From assembly GCF_002835735.1 (NCBI RefSeq), contig NZ_PISD01000043.1, forward strand, positions 1-64,000: a DNA stretch of 64,000 bases. The letters are read 5' to 3'. Below, one piece after another: positions 43,862 to 54,043 of the stretch. Every line of letters begins with the position of its first letter. Position 1 is the first letter of the stretch. The DNA comes from Cytobacillus horneckiae (lineage in GTDB: Bacteria > Bacillota > Bacilli > Bacillales > Cytobacillaceae). A program made the translations under genes and the position numbers. The notes under the pieces were generated by a model that saw nothing but the letters and a program-made list of their open reading frames with translations, searched no databases and was not told the origin of the DNA.

Positions 43862-44584
43862 ATGAAGAAAATAATAAAATATCTACTAATGTGTATTGTT
43901 TCACTCATAATGATTGTGCTAATAAGTTTTTTTATCTGGACTCAACAAACCTATGAGCCATCTAAAAAGCTAGATAATTTAGTTAAAGAAATTAATTACG
44001 AAGAAGACTGGGTAGTCTTTAACCCTAGAGAAAGTAAGGGTGTCGGGGTTATTTTATATCCGGGTGCAAAAGTAGAGCCTGAAGCTTACAGTTACATTGC
44101 TCAACAACTCTCTGATCAAGGTTACTTCGTTGGAATCCCAAAGGTAAGGTTGAATTTGCCAATGTTTGATAGAAATAAAGCGGCAGAATTAATAAACAAA
44201 TCCGACTCAATTGAGAAATGGTATGTCGGTGGCCATTCGTTGGGCGGAGTTACCGCTGCTGCTTTTGCATCTGAACATCCAGATGTGGTGAGTGGTCTAA
44301 TTTTATTAGCTTCTTATCCGAGCAGCAGTAATAATTTCTCTCAAACTAACGTACCAACTTTATCTATATATGCTGAGAATGATGGTCTGTCAACTATTGA
44401 CAAGATCGAAAAAAACCGACATCTATTATCACAACAAACAGAGCTCTATGAAATAAAAGGAGGTAATCATGCTCAATTTGGTATTTATGGTCCTCAAAAA
44501 GGCGATCATAAAGCGGCAATATCAGTTAAAGAGCAACAAGATATAATAGGTAATGAGATGTTAAAATGGTTTGAAGGCCGCTAA
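43862..44584 (+). CDS. Alpha/beta hydrolase, membrane-anchored
   Basis: 240 residues; an N-terminal helix (YLLMCIVSLIMIVLISFFI) is a membrane anchor or signal. The domain has GVGVILYPGAKVEPEAYSYI, the nucleophile elbow VGGHSLGGVTAAAF, acid LSIYAENDGLST and final His in IKGGNHAQFG. All three catalytic residues are visible. It resembles the extracellular alpha/beta hydrolases of PF12695 type. Substrate unknown. GGAGGG precedes the ATG. Confidence 0.85.
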   Translation: MKKIIKYLLMCIVSLIMIVLISFFIWTQQTYEPSKKLDNLVKEINYEEDWVVFNPRESKGVGVILYPGAKVEPEAYSYIAQQLSDQGYFVGIPKVRLNLPMFDRNKAAELINKSDSIEKWYVGGHSLGGVTAAAFASEHPDVVSGLILLASYPSSSNNFSQTNVPTLSIYAENDGLSTIDKIEKNRHLLSQQTELYEIKGGNHAQFGIYGPQKGDHKAAISVKEQQDIIGNEMLKWFEGR

Positions 44585-44889
44585 TTGCTCTCAAGTTAAC
44601 CACTATTAAGGAGACTCAATATCATAATAATCAAAAATATGGAAACTTCTTTTAGGTTGCATTAGAAATGCAGGCGAAACGAATAGAAACATCGGATGAG
44701 GGCTGATTGGGCTCTCATTTTTTATTTTGAGAAAGTAGGTTAATAAGCAGGCACCATAGTTTGGTTAACACATAAAATCAAAATCAGTCCATTTCTGCTC
44801 GAAAATATCCTTCCTTGTTTTTGGAATTTTTGATAAACTATTTAAGCTAACATATGTTTGGGTGGTTATACAGATGTGGGGGTCAAAGG
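44585..44889. other. Intergenic DNA upstream of the ABC exporter
   Basis: No gene seen. A hairpin (GAGGGCT/GGGCTCTC near 44697-44717, then ATTTTTTATTTT) acts as terminator for the hydrolase gene. GGGGGTCAAAGG just before 44890 is the ribosome binding site of the next gene. Confidence 0.5.
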
Positions 44890-46632
44890 ATGAAGGTTTT
44901 TCTGGATTTAATGTGGTTTTTTAAGCAAGAAAAACGGTCTTATTTGACGGGAATTATTTTATTGCTTTTTGTTGCGCTGCTGCAATTAGTTCCGCCAAAG
45001 GTCGTTGGAATTTTCGTTGATCATATGAAGGATGGGACGCTTACTCAATCGATCCTTATTTATTGGCTGGTAACATTAGTTATTGTGGCATTACTTATGT
45101 ATGGCTTGCGCTATTATTGGCGAATTATGATCTTTGGGTCAGCTGTTAAATTATCAAGATTGCTAAGAAACAGGCTATACGGTCATTTTACAAAAATGTC
45201 GCAAGCGTTTTATCAGCGAAAAAGAGTAGGGGATTTAATGGCTCATGCGACAAATGATTTAAATGCAATTCAGCAAACAGCTGGTTCAGGCGTATTAACA
45301 CTTGTAGATTCATTGGCTACCGGTGGGTTCGTTGTTATTGCAATGGCTACAACCATTAGCTGGAAGCTTACCCTTATCGCACTTCTTCCAATGCCATTAA
45401 TGGCTATATTAACTAGCTGGTACGGCTCGTTACTCCATAAACGCTTTCATAAGGCACAGGAATCTTTTTCAGAATTAAATGACAAAACACAGGAGAGTGT
45501 GTCAGGAATTAAAGTGATTAAAACATTCGGACAGGAAAAAGAAGAGCTCGAAGCATTTACAAGTAAAACAAATGAAGTAGTGAAGAAAAATGTTTCAGTC
45601 GTAAAAGTGGATGCATTATATGATCCGACTATTTCCGTTATAGCAGGTATCTCATATTTTCTCTCTATCGTTTTTGGAGCAAGATTTGTGATAGCAGGGG
45701 AAATGACGATTGGTGAACTCGTTTCCTTTACCACATATTTAAGTCTATTAATTTGGCCGATGCTCGCCTTTGGCTGGCTGTTTAATATTGTTGAACGCGG
45801 TCGTGCTTCTTATGATAGAATTTCGAGCATCTTAAATGAGGAAATTGACATTGATAATAATAAAGATGCGCTGGACAATGTTCCGAGTGGCAATATCACT
45901 TATTCAATCGAATCTTTTTCCTATCCTAGCACAACGGCTCCCGTCTTAAAAAATATCCACTTCACATTAAATAAAGGCGAGACATTAGGTATAGTCGGTA
46001 AAACAGGATCAGGGAAAACAACACTGTTAAAACTTCTGCTCCGAGAATTTGATGGTGAGCATATCTATTTCGGTGGAAGAGCGTTGGCAGGCTATCAACT
46101 GGATGAACTTAGAAAAGCGTTTGGTTATGTCCCGCAGGAACATTTCCTGTTCTCAGCAACGATTGCTGAAAATATTTCATTTGCGAAAGGAATATGTACA
46201 ATCGAAGAAATCTATCATGCAGCCAAGCTTGCTGCTATCCATGAAGATATTAAGGTATTTACTGATGGCTATGAGACGGTTGTAGGAGAAAGAGGCGTTT
46301 CCTTGTCAGGTGGTCAAAAACAGAGGATTTCCATTGCGAGAGCACTTATTCTGAATCCAGAAGTGCTTCTATTAGATGACTCGCTTTCAGCCGTTGATGC
46401 AAAAACGGAAGAAACGATTCTCTCATCCTTGCGCAAGGAAAGGGCAGGGAAAACAACCGTGATTACTGCTCATCGATTAAGTGCAATCCAGCATGCTAAT
46501 CAAATTCTTGTGCTCGATGAAGGACAGATTATACAAAGAGGTACACACGAGGAATTGATGAATCAAAGCGGCTGGTATAAAAATATGTATTTACGGCAGC
46601 AGCTGGAACAACTCGTGGAGCATGGGGGGTAA
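44890..46632 (+). CDS. ABC exporter subunit, YheI/BmrC type
   Basis: ATG 44890 is preferred over 44854 (GGGGG nearby and family length). 580 residues: six-helix domain beginning MKVFLDLMWFFKQEKRSYL, then Walker A GIVGKTGSGKTTLLKLLL, Q-loop VPQEHFLF, signature VSLSGGQKQRISIARAL, Walker B EVLLLDDSLSAVD and TAHRLSA. The DD in place of DE after Walker B is the degenerate site seen in heterodimeric multidrug exporters. Its partner begins seven bases later. Confidence 0.92.
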   Translation: MKVFLDLMWFFKQEKRSYLTGIILLLFVALLQLVPPKVVGIFVDHMKDGTLTQSILIYWLVTLVIVALLMYGLRYYWRIMIFGSAVKLSRLLRNRLYGHFTKMSQAFYQRKRVGDLMAHATNDLNAIQQTAGSGVLTLVDSLATGGFVVIAMATTISWKLTLIALLPMPLMAILTSWYGSLLHKRFHKAQESFSELNDKTQESVSGIKVIKTFGQEKEELEAFTSKTNEVVKKNVSVVKVDALYDPTISVIAGISYFLSIVFGARFVIAGEMTIGELVSFTTYLSLLIWPMLAFGWLFNIVERGRASYDRISSILNEEIDIDNNKDALDNVPSGNITYSIESFSYPSTTAPVLKNIHFTLNKGETLGIVGKTGSGKTTLLKLLLREFDGEHIYFGGRALAGYQLDELRKAFGYVPQEHFLFSATIAENISFAKGICTIEEIYHAAKLAAIHEDIKVFTDGYETVVGERGVSLSGGQKQRISIARALILNPEVLLLDDSLSAVDAKTEETILSSLRKERAGKTTVITAHRLSAIQHANQILVLDEGQIIQRGTHEELMNQSGWYKNMYLRQQLEQLVEHGG

Positions 46633-46638
46633 GAAGCG

Positions 46639-48450
46639 ATGGAACAAATGCCAGTAATTAACGGAAAGGAGCAGCACAAAATTTTGGTGCGGTTGCTTAC
46701 CTATACAAAACCTCATAAAAAAGCGATAATCTTTGCATTTAGTCTGCTTCTATTAACAACGATTGGTGATATAGTGGCTCCGATTTTAGTAGGTAAGTTT
46801 ATTGACGACTATTTAACGCCAAGGAATCTTGCATTTGAACCGTTATTAATTTTAGGGGCTATTTACATCTCAATACAAATAATGAACTTTTTTCTTTCCT
46901 ATTTACATTTATATAAATTTCAGGAGATTGCATTGAAAATCATTCAGCGGCTAAGAATTGATTCGTTTGCAAAAGTACAATCATTAGGACTCAAGTATTT
47001 CGATAAAACACCCGCAGGAGGCATTGTTTCGAGAGTCACAAATGATACAGAGGCAATTCTTGATATGTTTATCAGTGTTCTTGTCACTTTTATTCAAGGA
47101 AGCTTTCTATTAATTGGGATATTTATTGCGATGTTTATTCTTAATGTTCAGCTTGCAGCATTTTGTTTATTCATCCTACCGCTGCTTTTCTTGATTATGT
47201 ATATATACAGAAAGTACAGCTCTATATTCTATCAAGACTTAAGAGAAAGGCTAAGCCAGTTGAATGCAAAACTTAGTGAATCCCTTCAAGGCATGGCAAT
47301 TATCCAAGTGTTCAGGCAGGAAAAACGGTTGCGCAGTGAGTTTGAGGAGATCAATGAAAAACATTATATGGCAGGCATGAGAAATATTAAAATTGAAGGA
47401 CTACTTCTTCGTCCTGCTATTGATTTAGTCTATGTATTTGCTTTAATTGTTGTCTTAAGTTTTTTTGGTATAAGCTCATTTGATCATCCTGTAGAAATTG
47501 GTGTCGTTTTTATATTTGTCAGCTATTTAGATCGTTTCTTTGAACCAGTTAATAATATTATGCAGCGGCTATCGATGTTCCAGCAGGCAATTGTTGCTGC
47601 ATCAAGGGTATTTAAATTGATGGATGAAACGGAGCTGGCACCGGCACAAAATGAAACAGTGCAAAATATAATTAACGAGGGTGAAATAGAATTTAACAAT
47701 GTTAGCTTTTCATATGATGGAAGAAGAGATGTACTGAAAAATATTAGCTTTAAAGCGAAACCAGGTGAAACTGTCGCATTAGTCGGGCATACAGGCAGCG
47801 GGAAAAGCTCAATCATTAATTTAATGATGCGCTTTTATGAGTTTGGAAGAGGAGACATCATGATAGACGGAAAGTCGATCAAGGATTATTCCAAAGGAGA
47901 GCTTCGCAAGAAAATGGGCCTCGTCCTACAAGATCCATTTTTATTCTATGGCACGATTAATGATAATATAAAGCTTCATAATCATGCAATGACTGACGAT
48001 GAGATAAGAGCTGCTGCAGAGTTTGTTCAGGCGAATCGATTTATTGAAAACCTTAATGATCAATATCAACATTTAGTTGTTGAGAGAGGCGCAGCTTTTT
48101 CAAGCGGGCAAAGATAACTTGTGGCATTCGCAAGAACGATAGCTGCCGATCCAAAAATACTTGTCCTTGATGAGGCAACAGCCAATATTGATACGGAAAC
48201 AGAGGAAGCCATACAACTTGCATTATCAAAAATGAGAAAAGGCCGTACGACCATAGCCATTGCACATAGACTTTCCACTATTCAAGATGCAGAGCTGATT
48301 CTAGTACTTCATCAAGGAGAGATAGTCGAAAGGGGGACTCATCAGGAGCTTCTCACCCAAAAAGGGCTATACTATAAAATGTATTTATTGCAAAATGGTT
48401 CAGGTGAGGCGTTAAAGCAAGTGGTCGATCAACCATCAATAGAAGTTTGA
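46639..48450 (+). pseudogene. ABC exporter subunit, YheH/BmrD type, ochre interrupted
   Basis: The frame runs 492 codons: six-helix domain, Walker A LVGHTGSGKSSIINLMM, VLQDPFLFYG, and AAFSSGQR, then TAA at 48115 and the same frame continues [20 protein letters not shown] to 48450. The expected codon is CAA (Gln of SSGQRQL), so one C-to-T change splits the signature motif from Walker B. Without it the protein would have 603 residues with a canonical DE. The heterodimer with the upstream subunit should be inactive, unless the stop is a sequence error. Confidence 0.9.
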
Positions 48451-48465
48451 AATCGTGCTAATATG

Positions 48466-48505
48466 AAAAAAGCTCCTTTTTCTTTTTCAGAAGAAGGAGC
48501 TTTTT
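48466..48505. terminator. Terminator between exporter operon and spo0E
   Basis: AAAAAAGCTCCTT and AAGGAGCTTTTT form a stem with U-tracts in both directions. Confidence 0.85.
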
Positions 48506-48532
48506 CATATTAGCATAAGGCAGTGCATCTAT

Positions 48533-48706
48533 TTATTGGTTTAACTGAAGCCTATTTTCGAACATTCTATTATATTCATTTAACAATACATCCAGTTCCT
48601 GACTGTATTCGATAGCAGCAGCTGAATTGAGGCCGTTTCGCATGGCAATCTGAATTAACTCTCTTCTCTTTTGTTCGATTCGTAAAAGCAATTCTTGTTT
48701 GTTCAC
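48533..48706 (-). CDS. Spo0E-family aspartyl-phosphate phosphatase
   Basis: 57 residues from GTG 48706 with AAGGTGC close upstream: MNKQELLLRIEQKRRELIQI, then AIEYSQELDVLLNEYNRMF. The SQELD motif and helix-pair length are diagnostic. These proteins remove phosphate from Spo0A~P and delay sporulation. It stands alone and is divergent from ccdA; 48707-49013 shows no other gene. Confidence 0.88.
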   Translation of the reverse strand: MNKQELLLRIEQKRRELIQIAMRNGLNSAAAIEYSQELDVLLNEYNRMFENRLQLNQ

Positions 48707-49013
48707 GCACCTTAAACCCCTCTGCCTAATTGTATAGTCATCATTTTCATGATATATGGTTACTTCCGAAAAGATATTATCATCTATTATAGCGAATAAT
48801 GGTAATTAATTCAAAAGAAACTTATGTCAAACAATAGAAATGATTATAGCATATCATATGAAACAAAGAATATGCATAAGCTTACAAATTTGGAGGACAA
48901 GTTATGAATTGGAAAAACACGGACACAAATTGTTCACATAGTTCAATATCTTTTATCATAATGTTTTGATAGAATGAGTATGGAAAAAAGAATGAATCTC
49001 GGGAGTTGTTGAA

Positions 49014-49721
49014 ATGACAGATTTGAATGTGTTCATCGCCTTAGGTGCGGGGTTTCTAAGCTTCATTTCACCTTGCTGCCTGCCATTATATCCCGCATTT
49101 TTATCATACATAACCGGGATGTCAGTCGGAGAGTTAAAAAATGAAAATGCAATGCTGCAAAAGCGCAGTCTTCTCCATACTTTGGCATTTTTGCTTGGGT
49201 TTTCACTTATATTTATCGCAATTGGTTTTGGGTCTTCATTTATTGGTGGATTTGTAAGGGAGTATGCTGATTTAATTCGTCAGATAGGTGCAATTTTCAT
49301 TGTTCTATTTGGTTTGATGATTATTGGAGTTTTTAAACCAGAATTTCTAATGAAAGATAAACGGTTTGAATTTAAAAATCGACCATCAGGATATTTTGGT
49401 TCAGTTCTAATTGGGCTTGCTTTTGCTGCTGGTTGGACACCTTGTTCAGGACCTATATTAGCCTCTGTAATTTTATTAGCAGCGACTAATCCGGGTTCGG
49501 GCTTGATTTATATGTTAGCTTATATTCTAGGTTTTGCGATTCCTTTTCTTATCCTCTCTTTCTTTATTGGAAAAATGAAATGGATCCGCAAACATAATGT
49601 TAAAATTATGAAAATAGGCGGCGTGGTAATGATAGTGATGGGAATTGTTCTATTCTTCGATTGGATGACTGTCATTATTTCCTACTTAACAATGCTGACT
49701 GGCGGCTTTACAGGATTTTAA
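49014..49721 (+). CDS. ccdA: CcdA, thiol-disulfide membrane transporter
   Basis: 235 residues, six membrane helices. The paired redox cysteines lie in [13 protein letters not shown] and [11 protein letters not shown]. CcdA passes electrons across the membrane to keep apocytochrome c and spore-maturation thiol proteins reduced. GGGAG lies before the ATG. It is followed by yneI and yneJ as in B. subtilis. Confidence 0.95.
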   Translation: MTDLNVFIALGAGFLSFISPCCLPLYPAFLSYITGMSVGELKNENAMLQKRSLLHTLAFLLGFSLIFIAIGFGSSFIGGFVREYADLIRQIGAIFIVLFGLMIIGVFKPEFLMKDKRFEFKNRPSGYFGSVLIGLAFAAGWTPCSGPILASVILLAATNPGSGLIYMLAYILGFAIPFLILSFFIGKMKWIRKHNVKIMKIGGVVMIVMGIVLFFDWMTVIISYLTMLTGGFTGF

Positions 49722-49730
49722 TGTGTGAGA

Positions 49731-49757
49731 AAGCGGGAGAACATCCCGCTTTTTTGA
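49731..49757 (+). terminator. Terminator after ccdA
   Basis: AAGCGGGA pairs with TCCCGCTT around GAACA, followed by TTTT. Confidence 0.85.
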
Positions 49758-49959
49758 TGCAGATAATTAATTTTTCACCCTTTATAAATAGTAGAAAATG
49801 CGAAATTTGTCGTTGATTTTAAATTGAATTTTCATGAAAAATTAGATATATTGAAATATGTGTTCTTCTAAAAAGAGAGAGTATTCTTGCAAAATACAAT
49901 GAACTAAAAATATATGAAACCAAAATAATCGACGGTGCAAGGTTAAGGGGGAGACTTCC

Positions 49960-50319
49960 GTGGCAAAAATATTAATAGTAGATGATGCAAAGTTTATGAG
50001 GTTGACATTAACAAATATATTAAAGAAGGCTAATCATGAAGTCGTTGGGGAAGCTGAAAATGGCAAACAGGCTATTCAATTATTTCGCGAACTTAATCCA
50101 GATTTAGTAACGATGGATATAACGATGCCGGAAATGAGCGGTTTGGAAGCGATGAAAATTATTCGTCAAGATACGCCGGCTGCCAAAATAATTATGTGTT
50201 CAGCAATGGGACAGCAAAGGATGGTTGTTGAAGCCATCGAAGCAGGGGCGAAGGATTTTATCGTGAAGCCATTTGATGAAGTCCGGGTGATTGATGCGGT
50301 TACTAGAGTATTAAATTGA
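49960..50319 (+). CDS. yneI: YneI, CheY-like single-domain response regulator
   Basis: 119 residues from GTG with AGGGGGAGA upstream. KILIVDDAKFMRLTL gives the acidic pair, DLVTMDITMPEMSG the phosphoacceptor Asp, IIMCSAMGQQ the Thr/Ser position, and DFIVKPFD the Lys. No output domain. It sits between ccdA and ccdC as in B. subtilis; its kinase is unknown. CheY itself has a different context. Confidence 0.9.
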   Translation: MAKILIVDDAKFMRLTLTNILKKANHEVVGEAENGKQAIQLFRELNPDLVTMDITMPEMSGLEAMKIIRQDTPAAKIIMCSAMGQQRMVVEAIEAGAKDFIVKPFDEVRVIDAVTRVLN

Positions 50320-50415
50320 ATATCTCTACATAAAACTTACGTTAAACGAAGGTTTAAGTTATAATAATGAATGATACGATGATAGAAATTATTTAAGATA
50401 AAGGATGTTTGTTTT

Positions 50416-50907
50416 ATGGACATGGTGTTATGGACATCAATAGGGGCTATCTTCATGGCGGTTTTCGCTATGTTCATCCGGATGAAAGCTGCAAAACAAC
50501 CTACCTCAGCTAAGAAGATTATTCTACCTCCATTATTTATGAGCACAGGTGCTTTCATGTTTGTATTTCCATATTTTAGAGTCACTCCTTTGGAAATTCT
50601 TGAAGCCGTTTTAGTAGGGATGCTTTTTTCAATTTTATTAATAAAAACAACTAAGTTCGAAATAAGAGAAAATGATATTTATTTAAAACGATCAAAAGCT
50701 TTTATCTTTATACTAATTGGTTTATTGCTCATTCGGATTATTGCCAAATCAATATTAAGTACATCAATTGATGTCGGCGAATTAGGAGGTATGTTCTGGA
50801 TTCTCGCTTTTTCAATGATTGTACCATGGAGAATTGCCATGTATTTCAGTTTCCGTAAAATGCAACAGGTGCATTTTGGCGATATGAGTTCAAAACCAAC
50901 TATTTAA
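50416..50907 (+). CDS. ccdC: CcdC (YneJ) membrane protein
   Basis: 163 residues with five hydrophobic segments (MVLWTSIGAIFMAVFAMF, KKIILPPLFMSTGAFMF, and on). It belongs to the CcdC/YneJ family encoded next to ccdA; the role in cytochrome c maturation is by association. AAAGGATG lies upstream. Confidence 0.88.
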   Translation: MDMVLWTSIGAIFMAVFAMFIRMKAAKQPTSAKKIILPPLFMSTGAFMFVFPYFRVTPLEILEAVLVGMLFSILLIKTTKFEIRENDIYLKRSKAFIFILIGLLLIRIIAKSILSTSIDVGELGGMFWILAFSMIVPWRIAMYFSFRKMQQVHFGDMSSKPTI

Positions 50908-50938
50908 TAAGTCTGCCGAGGCAGGCTTATTCTTTTTG
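50907..50938. terminator. Terminator hairpin after ccdC
   Basis: AATAAGTCTGCC pairs with GGCAGGCTTATT, followed by CTTTTT. A second stem AAAGCCCTTC/GAAGGGCT lies at 50956-50979 before the convergent yneK. Confidence 0.8.
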
Positions 50939-50977
50939 TCAAAAACGTCGAAATTAAAGCCCTTCAAAATCGAAGGG

Positions 50978-51403
50978 CTAAAATAGGTGCTCATATGGTT
51001 TCATACTAATGTTCTTTTGTGTCAATTTCTTTCTTAAGAACTTATGATCTTTCTTAGGTGTGGCAATGATATAGCCGCGAATGAGTATATCCTGATCAAT
51101 TTGCTTCGCTTTCTCACTTAAGGCTAATTCTCCAATTTTCCCGGCTATCTTTTGCTTAGCCACATCTCTGAATAATTCGGGAACCGGGCTGACTAAGTCA
51201 TCCAATAAGCGCTTTTCCTCATCTCTCCATAAGTGCTTTGTTTCATCAACATAGTATTCTTCCCAGTCCATATCAGACTTTCCATCTTCCTTAGGCATTC
51301 TTTTTAAGAATTTGCGGAACATAAAAAAACCACCAATTGACATGAAAACGATTAATACGACGACCCAAAATAAAATAAACCACAAAAACCAGCCTTCTAG
51401 CAT
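50978..51403 (-). CDS. yneK: YneK, DUF2621 family membrane protein
   Basis: Start MLEGWFLWFILFW at 51403 (AAGGTGAAAGG upstream) matches the family start. 141 residues: one helix (FLWFILFWVVVLIVFMSI), then WEEYYVDETKHLWRDEEKRLL and a helical domain. Function unknown. It ends the conserved ccdA-yneIJK block, convergent to it. Confidence 0.88.
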   Translation of the reverse strand: MLEGWFLWFILFWVVVLIVFMSIGGFFMFRKFLKRMPKEDGKSDMDWEEYYVDETKHLWRDEEKRLLDDLVSPVPELFRDVAKQKIAGKIGELALSEKAKQIDQDILIRGYIIATPKKDHKFLRKKLTQKNISMKPYEHLF

Positions 51404-51483
51404 ACCTTTCACCTTCACACTTTAAATTCTGTCTTTATTATAAAACTTCTAGCAACATCAGACAAGAATAGAAGAATATTCTA

Positions 51484-51666
51484 TCATTTAATTCGATTGA
51501 AATATTTATTCAATTCGGATTCGGAAATGACCAATCTTTCTGAGAAGTCCTCTGTTCTTAGCACGAACTCTTTAACCCCTATAAATTCCGATTCTGTAAT
51601 CATATTAAATTTTGTTCCTTTTTTATATTCACCTTTAAAGTTCTTTCGCAATTGATATCTTTTCAT
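51484..51666 (-). CDS. Small hypothetical protein
   Basis: 60 residues: MKRYQLRKNFKGEYKKGTKF, NMITESEFIGVKEFVLRTED, ERLVISESELNKYFNRIK. It is basic and probably a small beta-barrel, a conserved-looking orphan of Bacillaceae. AGGTTAA gives a fair ribosome binding site. The DNA from 51667 to 52003 has no gene. Confidence 0.55.
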   Translation of the reverse strand: MKRYQLRKNFKGEYKKGTKFNMITESEFIGVKEFVLRTEDFSERLVISESELNKYFNRIK

Positions 51667-52003
51667 AAATTAACCTCAAGTTTGTAGCATATCTAATCGA
51701 GTATATCATTTTTTTAGCATGCATTTAGCTTTATTTCCGTATTTTTTACTCTTGCAATGAACAAATTGCAAAGGCTTGTGATGAAAAACAAGAAAAAAGT
51801 GACTAAATATGTCCATTCCAACAGTTTAAATAGGAAGATAAGATAAGGTTTTACTTCGTAAGCATAGTAGCTTAGAATGAGAATTTGTCGTTATTTGTCG
51901 TAAACTATTTCCCTTTTTTGTAAATTTTTCGTTGCTTATCCTTTTTGTATTTTTTAGAATATACTTATATTTCAGAAAAAATATAAAAAGGGGAGGTAAT
52001 AGG

Positions 52004-52354
52004 TTGGATAATTTAGCAAAGGCACATGAAAGCGAGAAGAACAATTACGATTACGAAAAAATTGCGAGCAGTAATGAGTTTAAAGGGCTATTGTCTGCAA
52101 AAAAGAAATTTTTAATCCCGACAGTCATCTTTTTTATGGTATTTTACTTTACGCTGCCAATCCTTACGTCATTTACAACAATCCTAAATAAGCCTGCTAT
52201 TGGGGCGATTACTTGGACTTGGTTGTATGCGTTTGCACAATTCATAATGACATGGACGCTCTGCATGATTTATGTGAGAAAAGCTGCCAGATTCGATCAG
52301 TCAGCAGATGATATTATCGAAAATCATAAAGGCCAAGGAGACCAATCATTATGA
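52004..52354 (+). CDS. DUF485 small subunit-like membrane protein
   Basis: TTG 52004 follows GGGGAGGTAATAGG. 116 residues: ASSNEFKGLLSAKKKFLIPT, two helices (VIFFMVFYFTLPILTSF and LYAFAQFIMTWTLCMIYV), and an acidic tail. DUF485 proteins are encoded with acetate/cation symporters of the ActP type, as here: the stop overlaps the next ATG by four bases. Confidence 0.88.
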   Translation: MDNLAKAHESEKNNYDYEKIASSNEFKGLLSAKKKFLIPTVIFFMVFYFTLPILTSFTTILNKPAIGAITWTWLYAFAQFIMTWTLCMIYVRKAARFDQSADDIIENHKGQGDQSL

Positions 52355-53877
52355 GCATAATTGGATTATCATTATTTGTATTAATCGTTGCTATGACTTT
52401 AGTTGTTACATATTGGGCCGCAAAACGAACAAATACAACCAGTGAATTTTATACAGCTGGCGGAGGGCTGACCGGCTGGCAAAATGGTCTCGCCATTGCA
52501 GGTGATTATTTATCAGCAGCTTCGTTTTTAGGGATAGCGGGTGCCATTGCACTATTTGGCTTTGATGGATTTTTCTATTCAATTGGCTATCTTGTTGCAT
52601 ATTTAGTCGTGCTTTATATTGTTGCTGAACCGTTAAGAAATCTAGGGAAATACACGATTGCTGACATGATTAACGCGAGGTTTGAACAAAAGAAGGTACG
52701 CGGGGTTGCAGCAATTAGTACAATTACAATCGTTATTTTCTATATGATTGCCCAGTTAGTAGGGGCAGGTGCACTTATTCAGCTATTATTAGGAATTGAT
52801 TATTGGATTGCTGTTTTACTCGTCGGAATAATGATGACCACTTATGTCTTATTTGGCGGTATGACAGCAACGAGCTGGGTACAGATTATAAAAGCAGTGT
52901 TACTGATGCTTGGTACGGTCATTATTTCATTTTTAGTATTGAAAGAATTTAACTTCAATATATTTAAAATGTTTGAGGAAATGAAAACGTTAACACCTCA
53001 TGGAGAAGCATTTTTAAATCCAGGTGTTAAGTATACAAATGGAATAGATACATTGTCGATGATGGCAGCGCTTGTTCTAGGAACTGCTGGTTTACCTCAT
53101 ATTTTAATGCGATTCTTTACAGTTAAAGATGCTAAGACTGCAAGAAGCTCTGTTGTAACAGCTACTTGGATTGTAGGGATCTTCTACATTTTAACAATTT
53201 TCCTAGGTTTCGGAGCTGCGGCATTCGTTGGTTCGCAATCAATTGTTGAAGCAAATGCGGCCGGAAACATGGCTGCGCCGCTATTAGCGCAAGCTTTAGG
53301 AGGAGACTTCCTTATGTCCTTCGTTTCAGCCGTAGCATTTGCAACGATTTTAGCAGTAGTTGCTGGGCTGGTATTATCTGGAGCATCCGCTTTTGCCCAT
53401 GATATTTATGGTCAGATTATTAAAAAAGGCAAAATTTCAGAGAGAGAGCAAATGCTGGCTGCTAGATATGCATCCATCGGTGTATCTGCCCTTTCAATTA
53501 TATTGGCATTGTTCGCGCAAACACTCAATGTAGCGTTCTTAGTTTCTTTAGCATTTTGTGTTGCTGCCAGCGCCAATTTGCCGGTAATTATTTACACTAT
53601 CTATTGGAAGAAGTTTAATACAGCAGGAGCGATATCAGGAATGGTTACAGGATTAGTTACTGCTCTAGTGCTTGTTGCGATTAGCCCAAGTGTGTTAAAC
53701 CCAGTGGAAGGAGCAGCTATTCTTGTAGGCGACCCAATCTTCCCGCTAACTAACCCGGCGATCGTCTCTATACCTGCTGGCTTCCTAGCAGCATACATTG
53801 GCGCGGTTGTATCGAATAAACGCGATGAGAAGAAATTTGCAGAAGTTGCTGTTAAAGCGAATACCGGAATAAAATAA
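52351..53877 (+). CDS. Sodium/solute symporter, ActP-like (SSS family)
   Basis: 508 residues, about 13 helices. FYTAGGGLTGWQNGLAIAGD, YLSAASFLGIAGAIALFGFDG and VLGTAGLPHILMRFFTVKDA are SSS signatures of the acetate permease branch. It imports short-chain carboxylates with Na+. Coupled to the DUF485 gene. A terminator follows. Confidence 0.92.
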   Translation: MSIIGLSLFVLIVAMTLVVTYWAAKRTNTTSEFYTAGGGLTGWQNGLAIAGDYLSAASFLGIAGAIALFGFDGFFYSIGYLVAYLVVLYIVAEPLRNLGKYTIADMINARFEQKKVRGVAAISTITIVIFYMIAQLVGAGALIQLLLGIDYWIAVLLVGIMMTTYVLFGGMTATSWVQIIKAVLLMLGTVIISFLVLKEFNFNIFKMFEEMKTLTPHGEAFLNPGVKYTNGIDTLSMMAALVLGTAGLPHILMRFFTVKDAKTARSSVVTATWIVGIFYILTIFLGFGAAAFVGSQSIVEANAAGNMAAPLLAQALGGDFLMSFVSAVAFATILAVVAGLVLSGASAFAHDIYGQIIKKGKISEREQMLAARYASIGVSALSIILALFAQTLNVAFLVSLAFCVAASANLPVIIYTIYWKKFNTAGAISGMVTGLVTALVLVAISPSVLNPVEGAAILVGDPIFPLTNPAIVSIPAGFLAAYIGAVVSNKRDEKKFAEVAVKANTGIK

Positions 53878-53887
53878 GAAAGTTTAA

Positions 53888-53922
53888 AAAGCTGCTGACT
53901 ACTGATGGTAGACAGCAGCTTT
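53888..53922 (+). terminator. Terminator after symporter
   Basis: AAAGCTGCTG pairs with CAGCAGCTTT, with inner CTAC/GTAG. Confidence 0.8.
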
Positions 53923-54043
53923 ATTACATTTTATATTGGTAAATTATTCATAAAAATTGTTAGAAAATTAAATATTTTATTTATCTGTCGGAAATGATGA
54001 ATTATACTTGTGAATATAAAAATGTCATTAGGCAGGTGATGAA

